NCBI GenBank assembly: GCA_005878325.1
Contig: VBMR01000055.1
Span: forward strand, 1 to 21,209
Direction: 5' to 3'
DNA: 21,209 bases
From: Methanobacteriota archaeon
GTDB lineage: Archaea > Thermoplasmatota > Thermoplasmata > RBG-16-68-12
Under the pieces are notes generated by a model, which worked only from the letters and a program-made list of their open reading frames with translations, had not been told where the DNA came from and did not search any database. Each line of letters starts with the position of its first letter. Position 1 is the stretch's first letter. A program made the translations under genes and the position numbers. Shown here piece after piece: positions 1 through 5,865 of this stretch.

Positions 1-2
1 TC

Positions 3-149
3 GACACGAACCTCTTCAGCATGGGCGGGCCGTACGGGGTCTGGCCCGACGCCCTCTTGATTGTCGCGGCGATTGCCGCCGCGGCCTTCCTCGTCGCCCG
101 CCGGGTCCGGCGCCGCAAGGTTCGTCCTGGCCCGCCTCCCGCCACGTGA
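3..149 (+). CDS. C-terminal end of a membrane-anchored protein (partial)
   Basis: An open frame enters from the left edge and stops with TGA at 147-149. Its last 48 residues contain one strongly hydrophobic segment, starting around DALLIVAAIAAAAFLV, followed at once by a basic run (ARRVRRRK) and a short Pro-rich tail. This is the usual shape of a C-terminal membrane anchor with a positively charged cytoplasmic end, so the missing part is probably an extracellular or surface domain held by this helix. The start and the functional domains lie outside the window, so no function can be given. The frame choice rests only on the hydrophobic/basic pattern. The other two forward frames here do not give a membrane-like segment. 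Confidence is moderate. Confidence 0.5.
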   Translation, partial: DTNLFSMGGPYGVWPDALLIVAAIAAAAFLVARRVRRRKVRPGPPPAT

Positions 150-188
150 CCTGCCCTGCGCGCCCTCGTGTCACTTCCGCGCGATAAC

Positions 189-197
189 GTTTTATCC
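189..197 (+). promoter_or_regulatory. TATA-like box for the KaiC-like gene
   Basis: An A/T-rich element (GTTTTATCC) in otherwise GC-rich sequence, about 55 bases before the GTG start at 247. A start of transcription some 25 bases downstream would leave a leader of roughly 30 bases carrying the GGGAGGGG ribosome-binding site. Inferred by eye. Confidence 0.4.
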
Positions 198-246
198 ACA
201 CCCGAGTTTGTGGACCCCAGCCGCCTTGTGGGGCGGGAGGGGTTCC

Positions 247-966
247 GTGCTGTCCCAGGCCACGGACAAGATTCCCACGTATGTTGCCGGCCTAGACGAT
301 CGGCTCGGGGGCGGGATTCCGCGGGGACAGATCGTCCTCGTCGCGGGACCTCCCGGATCCCTCAAGTCCTCCTTCGTCTACCGGATCCTCTTCCATGAGG
401 CGAAGGAGCGTTCCGCGAGCGGCCTCTATTTGTCGATGGAGCAGAGCCGCGCGTCCCTCGTCTCGCAGATGACCTCCCTCGGAATGGAGCCGGCCCACGC
501 GAAGGGCGTGCACATCATCGACGTGCGCGCACTTCGGCGGGAGATCGAGGAGGTGCGCGAGCAGCCCCGATGGCTCCTGGGCCTGCGGCGACAACTCGCC
601 CGGTACAAGGAGGAAATGGGCTGCGACCTGATCGCCCTCGACAGCCTGGACGCCCTCTACGCCCTGGCGCCGTTCGAGAGCCCGCGGAACGAGATCTTCC
701 AGTTCTTCGAGGAGCTGCGGGATCTGAACGCGACGACGTTCCTGGTCTCGGAGATGCCGCGCGACGCGACGGCCTTCGCGCACTTCGGCGTCGAGGAGTT
801 CCTCTCGGATGCGATCATCCACCTGCGCCTGCGGGAGGTCGATGTGGGCATGAGCACCTCGGTCCGGCGGTACATCGGAGTCGTGAAAATGCGCGGGGCC
901 GAGCATGACCTCGACTACTTCCCGCTCCTCGTGGAGCGCGGGAACTTTGAGATTGTGTCGGAATGA
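247..966 (+). CDS. KaiC/RAD55-like RecA-superfamily ATPase
   Basis: A 239-residue P-loop ATPase of the KaiC/RAD55-like group (COG0467), thought to act in archaeal signal transduction. Walker A is GPPGSLKSS at residues 34-42, preceded by the family's GLDDRLGGGIPRGQ lead-in. A glutamate follows strand 2 (YLSMEQS, E65), and Walker B is DLIALDS at 127-133. The C-terminal KMRG...Y...ERGNFEIV stretch is also typical. It is a single-domain form, unlike the two-domain cyanobacterial KaiC. I chose GTG 247 because GGGAGGGG sits 6-7 bases upstream and homology begins just after it. The frame stays open back to 61, but that part is low-complexity and overlaps the probable promoter. The gene overlaps the next by ATGA, so the two are probably co-translated and act together. 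The family call is firm; the biological role is inferred. Confidence 0.85.
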   Translation: MLSQATDKIPTYVAGLDDRLGGGIPRGQIVLVAGPPGSLKSSFVYRILFHEAKERSASGLYLSMEQSRASLVSQMTSLGMEPAHAKGVHIIDVRALRREIEEVREQPRWLLGLRRQLARYKEEMGCDLIALDSLDALYALAPFESPRNEIFQFFEELRDLNATTFLVSEMPRDATAFAHFGVEEFLSDAIIHLRLREVDVGMSTSVRRYIGVVKMRGAEHDLDYFPLLVERGNFEIVSE

Positions 967-2738
967 CCGATGGCACCTCCCTCCAGTTCGTCTTGACTCC
1001 GGGCGCGGTGTTGCCGCTCGTCGCCCTCCTGGTGAGCGGCTTCCTCGGCGCCTATGTCTTCGGCCTGAACCCCCGAGGCTCCGCGAACCGCTCCTTCTTG
1101 TGGGTCATGCTCGCCTTCGTCATCTGGGACATCGGCGAGGTGGTCCAGCGGTCCTTCGCCGCCGGGACGACGGACACGATGTTGTTCTGGGAACGGTTCA
1201 CCTGGGTCGGGATCGTCCTGGTCCCTGCGACCCTCTACCATCTCGCTCTGACGTATCCGACGAAGAGCGAGTGGCTCCGGAGGCCGGGGGCCCTTGCCGT
1301 CCTCTACGCGCCCGCCCTCGGCTGGATCTACCTGGTTGCCGCGACGAACCTGATCATCGACGGGATGTCCTCGAACGCCTTCGGCCCGAGCGCGCGCGTC
1401 GCCCCGACCTACCTCTACTTCGCGCCCGTGTTCTTCGTCTGGATGTTCTCCTCCGTCACGCTGTTCTTCCGAGCCTGGTGGCAGATTCGCAAGACGCCGA
1501 GCCGATGGATGCTTGGCGTCGTCCTCGCAGGCCTGGTCGCGGGAACGGTCCCCGCGGCCGTCACGGAACTGATGTGGCCGATCCTTACGGCCGCCAATAC
1601 CCGCGTCGGGCTCGGATCCCTCTACACGCTGGAGTGGTCGGTGTTCATCGCCTACGCGGTCCTGCGGTACCGGTACCTCGTGATCGAGCCGGTCACCGAG
1701 GCGCGGATGGCCCGAGCCCCGCGGCATCGCCTGGAGCGCGGCTTGAACCACCTGGTCCTCGAGCACGGCCGCGCGGTCGCCATGGGAGCGTTCCGCGACA
1801 TCGTCTCCTCGACGCCTGGGTTGTGCGTCACCGGCCTCACCCCGGCACGGGTCGCGTCGCACTTCGGGCTCGAGCGCACGCCGGTCCTCTGGGTGACGTC
1901 CGTTTCGAACGACTCGCGGACCGTCCGCCCAAACGCCCTGGATTTCGAACTCGTTCACACGGTGGTCAAGTTCCTTCGGGAAAATCCGGAGACCGCGGTC
2001 CTCCTGGACGACCTCGACTATCTCGCGAACGCGGCGGGCTTCGACGCGGTGGCGCGGTTCCTGAAGCGCGTGACGAACCAGGCGAGCGCCTCGAAGGGGA
2101 CCGTGATCGTCGCCGCGGGTCATGGGACCTTCACGGCGGATCAAGTCGCCCTCCTCCGCGGTGCGGTGGACCGTTTCCTCGACGTGAAGGAGGCTCCGAT
2201 GTCCTCGCCCTCGGGTTCCGACCACGTGCTCATGACGATCAACGCGCAGGATGCGCCCGTCGCCCTGCCCCTCGTCGGCGCGCGGCGCGGCTTGCTGCTC
2301 ACGACGGAACATCCGGCGAAGGCGCGCCTCCGGTACGGAGAGCGATTCGAGATCGTCTGGGTCACCGACCATCCGGAGCCGGAGGTGCAATGCGTCCGTC
2401 CCAAGGCCCTCGACACGGAGGGACGGCGCGCGATCTCCAACTATGCCGCGGCCCATGGCGGGACGGACATCGTCCTCGTGGGGCTGGAGCAGCTCGCCCT
2501 GTATGTCGACGTGAGGGCGTGGCTGCCGTTCGTGAAGGACAGCCTCGACCTGGCGACCCTGCACGGCTGCCGGCTCTTCCTGACCGTCGCCCCCGAAGCG
2601 ATCCGGTCGCAGGAACTTGCGATGCTCGCGCGCCGATTCGACACGGGCGTCGCGGCGACCCTCAGGACGTCTCCGTCTTCAGCACCGACCACAGCCGCTC
2701 CTGAAAGTCGAATTCCCTATCGAGAACCCTCTGCATGA
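963..2738 (+). CDS. Seven-helix membrane protein with two C-terminal DUF835 domains
   Basis: A 591-residue protein. Residues about 15-240 hold seven hydrophobic segments (about 16-36, 44-63, 79-99, 108-131, 146-172, 182-208 and 215-239). They end in a YAVLRYRYLVIEP motif typical of the 7TM sensor module at the N-terminus of many histidine kinases. No kinase follows. Instead there are two cytoplasmic DUF835-like domains. Domain A (about 285-408) contains LLDDLDYLANAAGF, matching the family's LDG-x-EYL-x-x-x-x-F core. Domain B (about 438-566) is more diverged, with VLVGLEQLALY at the same place. The start ATG overlaps the stop of the upstream KaiC-like ATPase. The pair suggests a membrane receptor passing a signal to a RecA-type ATPase, which is inference. 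The last 77 bases overlap the opposite-strand RHH gene. Confidence 0.8.
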   Translation: MTDGTSLQFVLTPGAVLPLVALLVSGFLGAYVFGLNPRGSANRSFLWVMLAFVIWDIGEVVQRSFAAGTTDTMLFWERFTWVGIVLVPATLYHLALTYPTKSEWLRRPGALAVLYAPALGWIYLVAATNLIIDGMSSNAFGPSARVAPTYLYFAPVFFVWMFSSVTLFFRAWWQIRKTPSRWMLGVVLAGLVAGTVPAAVTELMWPILTAANTRVGLGSLYTLEWSVFIAYAVLRYRYLVIEPVTEARMARAPRHRLERGLNHLVLEHGRAVAMGAFRDIVSSTPGLCVTGLTPARVASHFGLERTPVLWVTSVSNDSRTVRPNALDFELVHTVVKFLRENPETAVLLDDLDYLANAAGFDAVARFLKRVTNQASASKGTVIVAAGHGTFTADQVALLRGAVDRFLDVKEAPMSSPSGSDHVLMTINAQDAPVALPLVGARRGLLLTTEHPAKARLRYGERFEIVWVTDHPEPEVQCVRPKALDTEGRRAISNYAAAHGGTDIVLVGLEQLALYVDVRAWLPFVKDSLDLATLHGCRLFLTVAPEAIRSQELAMLARRFDTGVAATLRTSPSSAPTTAAPESRIPYREPSA

Positions 2739-2871
2739 ACAGGACGATCTGACCCTGCGGGTCCAAGCCGTTCCGCCGGCAGTACTCCCGGAACCGTCGC
2801 AGGACCTCCGCGTCCACGCGGATGTTGAACTGCACCTTCTCCCCCGACCTCGGCGGGACCGTGCGCGCCAT
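2662..2871 (-). CDS. Small ribbon-helix-helix (CopG/MetJ-type) DNA-binding protein
   Basis: A 69-residue protein. A short strand (KVQFNIRV, 12-19), a helix (AEVLRRFREYCRRNG) and a second helix (PQGQIVLFMQRVLD) give the compact ribbon-helix-helix fold used by CopG, Arc and many archaeal regulators, in which the strand pair of a dimer inserts into the DNA major groove. The C-terminal tail (REFDFQERLWSVL) may help oligomerisation. An ACAAATAGG box lies about 25 bases before ATG 2871, implying a leaderless or nearly leaderless message, and CTTGAGG precedes the start. It is divergent from the gene at 3000, and three tandem motif copies (2925-2951) between the two are candidate operator sites. Its 3' end overlaps the DUF835 gene head-on by 77 bases. 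The fold call is fairly firm; the target is unknown. Confidence 0.7.
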   Translation of the reverse strand: MARTVPPRSGEKVQFNIRVDAEVLRRFREYCRRNGLDPQGQIVLFMQRVLDREFDFQERLWSVLKTETS

Positions 2872-2891
2872 GGCCTCAAGAGGGTCGGGGA

Positions 2892-2900
2892 CCTATTTGT
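2892..2900 (-). promoter_or_regulatory. TATA-like box for the RHH gene
   Basis: On the minus strand this reads ACAAATAGG, centred about 25 bases before the ATG at 2871, so transcription would start at or next to the start codon. The same nine bases occur at the same kind of distance before the seryl-tRNA synthetase gene (13067-13075). Confidence 0.5.
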
Positions 2901-2924
2901 CGGTTTCTACAGTTCCTCTCGAAT

Positions 2925-2951
2925 CATAGCATTTCGTAGCATTCGTAGCAA
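2925..2951. repeat. Three tandem copies of an 8-base motif (CGTAGCAT-like), candidate operator
   Basis: CATAGCAT (2925-2932), CGTAGCAT (2935-2942) and CGTAGCAA (2944-2951) are spaced 10 and 9 bases apart, about one helical turn. They lie between the TATA-like boxes of the RHH gene and the divergent gene at 3000, and they abut the latter box. RHH proteins typically bind tandem sites at such spacing, so autoregulation and control of the neighbour are plausible. The repeat is seen directly; its role is inferred. Confidence 0.45.
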
Positions 2952-2960
2952 CTAAATAGG
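2951..2960 (+). promoter_or_regulatory. TATA-like box for the gene at 3000
   Basis: ACTAAATAGG, ending 40 bases before ATG 3000. A start of transcription 25 bases downstream would leave a short leader containing GGGAGAA (2984-2990) about nine bases before the start codon. The left end touches the third tandem motif copy. Confidence 0.45.
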
Positions 2961-2999
2961 TGATAATCATTCTTGGGAATAGTGGGAGAAGTCCTATCC

Positions 3000-4061
3000 A
3001 TGACCGGAATCGCATCGCTGAAAGCATCGTCGGCGCGCCTCGCAGAACCAGGAATGGAACCCCCTGGTTCGGTCGACGCTGCCCGCGTGGAACACCGCCT
3101 CCAGGAGGATCTGTTCCAGAGCCTCGTGGAGTCTGCGGACTACGTGGACGTGCGTTCGCCACTCCCGGCCCGGAGTGACGGGGCGCTCCAACTTGCGACG
3201 CCGGAGGCGATCCGTGCCGCGTTCTCCGAGTCGTGGGAGGCCCTCTCCCATTCTTTGGGCCTGGGCATCCCGTCGGACAAAGCGCTCCTCGGAGTTCGGG
3301 ACCTCGTCATGTACGACATTCCTGACGGGACCCGGTCGACCCTCTCCGTGCCGGTCGACCACGACGTCGAGGCGGACGCGGGCCTGTATTGCCTCGCCCT
3401 CGTCCACACGTTGGCCAGCCTGGGCGCGAAGGCGAATGTGATCCTGACCCACACGACGTACAATCGGGACCGCGGTCCGGAGGAGACGAAGCGGTTCCTC
3501 GACGTCCTCGCGAAGGGCATCGATCCGTTCCGCGCGTACGCGCGTCGCCACGGCCTCGCGATCCACCTGGAGGGGATCGGAGCGGGATACGAGCTGGAGG
3601 GCGCCTTCCGCCGCGCCTTCCCCTTGCCTCCGGAGCCGAAGTTCGACGCGCACTTCCTGATGGATTACGAAGAGGAATGGTTCCTGACCCCGGAGGGCCG
3701 CGAGCTCCTCGGCGTCCTGCCGATGATCGACGTCGTCGTGCGGCACACGAAGCTCGGGATCGCGGGCGGTTGGATCCCGACGCGGATGCGGAAAGCCTCC
3801 TACGTCTATTCCCAGAACGGCTCCATCCACAGCAATTGGAACTACGAAGAGTACGCGACGATGGTCGCGGTGACGTACCTCTCCAAGGTCCTCCACCAAG
3901 GGGAGGGCCTCTCGAAGACGTATTCGACGGTCGACGAGATGAAGGAGCGTCACCGGGATCGCGAGATCAAGATGCGCCAGAAGATCGTCCGGCACCGACC
4001 CAAACCGAAGAAGCTGTTCGACCTCGGTTCGCCCGTCGGCCTGATTCAGGTGTACGCCTAA
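3000..4061 (+). CDS. Conserved-looking protein, possibly a divergent cis-prenyltransferase (UPP synthase-like)
   Basis: A 353-residue soluble protein that I do not recognise with confidence. Its middle and C-terminal parts show a pattern like undecaprenyl-diphosphate synthase: a hydrophobic strand then THTTYNRDRGPEET (about 150-163), comparable to that family's Y-x-FS-x-x-N-x-R-x-x-x-E; later IDVVVRH (243-249), comparable to DLxIRTGG; and GWIPTR with NWNYEEY (257-285), comparable to the terminal FxxxxWP region. The usual N-terminal catalytic MDGNxR motif is absent; VPVDHDVEAD stands roughly there, after an extra N-terminal section of about 110 residues. The resemblance is weak, so catalysis should not be assumed. 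Lipid-carrier synthesis would suit the nearby glycan genes, but those are 10 kb away. ATG 3000 is chosen for its GGGAGAA site. The 3' end overlaps the opposite-strand gene by 95 bases. Confidence 0.4.
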   Translation: MTGIASLKASSARLAEPGMEPPGSVDAARVEHRLQEDLFQSLVESADYVDVRSPLPARSDGALQLATPEAIRAAFSESWEALSHSLGLGIPSDKALLGVRDLVMYDIPDGTRSTLSVPVDHDVEADAGLYCLALVHTLASLGAKANVILTHTTYNRDRGPEETKRFLDVLAKGIDPFRAYARRHGLAIHLEGIGAGYELEGAFRRAFPLPPEPKFDAHFLMDYEEEWFLTPEGRELLGVLPMIDVVVRHTKLGIAGGWIPTRMRKASYVYSQNGSIHSNWNYEEYATMVAVTYLSKVLHQGEGLSKTYSTVDEMKERHRDREIKMRQKIVRHRPKPKKLFDLGSPVGLIQVYA

Positions 4062-5022
4062 AGAGGAGCGTCGTAGAAGAAGAGGGCTCGACGACCAGGA
4101 TGTAGCTCCCGTGGCTGATCGAGGTCAGCGATTTCCCCCGAAGGAACGGGAAGGAGGTCCGCATGAAGTTCTGGATGACGTCGAGGGTCGCTCCAAAGAG
4201 GTCCTGATCGATGGCCGTCTCTCCCGGGCGGGTCTTCGCGCCGATCAGCGTGCCGTCCCGGTAGGTCAGGAAGACGGCCTTGATCGAGTATCGGCGGGCC
4301 TGGAATCGTCGGATCGCCTCGGAAATCCGTTCCCGGCCGATCGGATAGAGCGTATAGTACGCGCTCGCGGCGACGAAGATGAGGAGGGTGGAAAACGGTG
4401 GGGGGATCGCTTGGTGCGACAAGCCGATGTAACCGTTCGTCGCGAGGCCCAAGATCAGGACGAGCGTGAAGGTGGTCATCAGCCCGGACGCGCGCCGCGC
4501 GAGCGCAACGCTACTCTCTCGTACGATACGGGACAGTCGATACAGGTTCCGAATTCCAAGGACCGAATACACGAGGATGTAAAGCAAGTAGATCGCGAAG
4601 ACCGCGGGACGAAAGACGGCGCGCCACAGCGGTGTCTGCGCAGTCGGCAGCTCGAGACCTTCGATGCCGAGAAACAAGATCATCATGAGGACAACAATCG
4701 TGATGAGCATGAAGGTCCAATAGACACGTCGCATCCGATCCACGTACACGAGGGTGAAAAGCAGGAAGAAATTCACTGCAAGGGTGATTCCCGTGAGGCT
4801 CACGAGGGCGTAGATTTGGGCCAACCCATACGCGTCAGCTGGGGCATTGAAAAACAGCCAGTCGCCGATCGCGTAAATGCCGGCGAAGCAGCAACAAAAT
4901 AGGAAGAAGGTCTCGGTCCAGGTGTGCCAGCGATCCCTAAACACTTGGAGGGAGACGAGGAGAAGCCAGGCGGCCGCTGAGATCAGCGGCACGTTGCGCA
5001 GAATGTCGAGCCAGTCGACCAT
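3967..5022 (-). CDS. Seven-helix membrane protein with shortened C-terminal sensor-like domain
   Basis: A 351-residue protein with about seven hydrophobic segments (about 11-27, 38-58, 68-95, 101-121, 134-157, 179-200 and 210-227). A cytoplasmic domain then starts at RYSIKAVFLTYRDGTLIGAK and runs through DQDLFGATLDVIQNFMR and SYILVVE. From memory, this kind of domain recurs in Thermoplasmata sensory membrane proteins and usually continues for several tens of residues more. Here the recognisable part ends near residue 312, and the last 40 or so residues are a Ser/Arg/Gly-rich tail, mostly read from the antisense of the gene ending at 4061. This suggests truncation by a convergent neighbour. 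ATG 5022 is preferred over the more upstream GTG 5106 because a TATA-like box lies at 5052-5060. No function can be given beyond probable sensing or signalling. Confidence 0.6.
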   Translation of the reverse strand: MVDWLDILRNVPLISAAAWLLLVSLQVFRDRWHTWTETFFLFCCCFAGIYAIGDWLFFNAPADAYGLAQIYALVSLTGITLAVNFFLLFTLVYVDRMRRVYWTFMLITIVVLMMILFLGIEGLELPTAQTPLWRAVFRPAVFAIYLLYILVYSVLGIRNLYRLSRIVRESSVALARRASGLMTTFTLVLILGLATNGYIGLSHQAIPPPFSTLLIFVAASAYYTLYPIGRERISEAIRRFQARRYSIKAVFLTYRDGTLIGAKTRPGETAIDQDLFGATLDVIQNFMRTSFPFLRGKSLTSISHGSYILVVEPSSSTTLLFRRTPESGRRANRGRTASSVWVGAGRSSGAS

Positions 5023-5051
5023 CCGCCCATCCGGGAGGTGTTCGTCGGTGC

Positions 5052-5060
5052 GATATAAAC
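5052..5060 (-). promoter_or_regulatory. TATA-like box for the second seven-helix gene
   Basis: On the minus strand this reads GTTTATATC, centred about 34 bases before ATG 5022. It therefore favours that start with a very short leader and argues against translation from GTG 5106, which lies upstream of the box. Confidence 0.45.
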
Positions 5061-5067
5061 GATGCCC

Positions 5068-5076
5068 AATAAATAG
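5068..5076 (+). promoter_or_regulatory. TATA-like box for the HAD gene
   Basis: AATAAATAG on the plus strand, some 55-60 bases before ATG 5131. It is only eight bases from the opposite-facing box at 5052-5060, so the 108-base gap 5023-5130 looks like a compact divergent promoter. Confidence 0.35.
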
Positions 5077-5130
5077 CCGTCCCAACCATCTGGCCCAGGC
5101 CGTCACCTGTCGAAACCGAGGTCGTCCTCC

Positions 5131-5865
5131 ATGAACAAGCGAAAGCCGTCGGTTCTGTTCGATCTCGGCGGGACCCTCGTCGACCTGAAGGGCATCGTCG
5201 CGTCAATGGCGAGGCAACTGGAATCCATCCGTCTCCGGGGTCCCGTGCCGCTTGCGCTCGACTGGGCTCTCGGGACCGCAAAGCTCCTGCCCGCTGCCCA
5301 GGGGCGGAAGTTCCGGCCGGAGCGCGAGATTGCGGCCGATGTCCTGTGCGCCCTCCTGGAGAAGCGAGGTCGGTCGGACCCAAAGGGCGAATCCGTCCGC
5401 CTGGTCCAAGAGGCCTGGAATGGCTTTGTGGAGATCTGTGCGTTCCATGCCGACGCATCCGTGGATTGGCTCCACAGTCTCCGGTCCAAGGTCGCAGGAT
5501 TGGGGGTCGTGACGGATGGCGACACGGAGGCGGTTGCCGCGGTCCTCCATCATCTGGGCCTCTCCGACGCCTTCGATTCCGTGACGGTGTCGGAGGCCGT
5601 CGGCGCGTACAAGCCGGATCCTCGAATCTATCGCGCCGCCCTCAAGTCCCTCCGTGCGAACCCGGCCGCGACCGTGTTCGTCTCCGATTCGGCGCTGGAC
5701 CTCCAGGGAGCCGCAGGCCTCGGAATGGGCGCAGCATGGATCCGTCGCGGACTGTTCCCGGAACTCGCCGATGCGCCCCCGCGGACGATCGTCCTCTCAA
5801 GCCTACAGGACGTCGACACGATCGTTCGCCGATTCTCGAGGACCGCGCGATTCGTCTCACGCTGA
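5131..5865 (+). CDS. HAD-superfamily hydrolase (phosphatase-like)
   Basis: A 244-residue haloacid dehalogenase-type protein. Motif I is LFDLGGTLVD (nucleophile D11), motif II is VVTDGD (T128), motif III is the lysine in YKPDP (K161), and motif IV is VSDSALD (D186 and D190). An alpha-helical C1-type cap fits residues about 20-110. The usual second aspartate of motif I, the general acid/base in DxD phosphatases, is replaced by glycine (DLG). Such replacements are known in some HAD lineages and may mean altered chemistry or reduced activity. The substrate cannot be predicted. ATG 5131 is preceded by GAGGT at good spacing. The gene converges on the DNA ligase with a 9-base overlap of the two 3' ends. 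The superfamily call is firm; the specific function is unknown. Confidence 0.85.
   Translation: MNKRKPSVLFDLGGTLVDLKGIVASMARQLESIRLRGPVPLALDWALGTAKLLPAAQGRKFRPEREIAADVLCALLEKRGRSDPKGESVRLVQEAWNGFVEICAFHADASVDWLHSLRSKVAGLGVVTDGDTEAVAAVLHHLGLSDAFDSVTVSEAVGAYKPDPRIYRAALKSLRANPAATVFVSDSALDLQGAAGLGMGAAWIRRGLFPELADAPPRTIVLSSLQDVDTIVRRFSRTARFVSR

Noticed and set aside
905..2704. Long alternative frames on both strands across the DUF835 gene
   Set aside because: Both are Arg/Pro-rich without motifs, while the 963-2738 frame gives clean membrane helices and domains.
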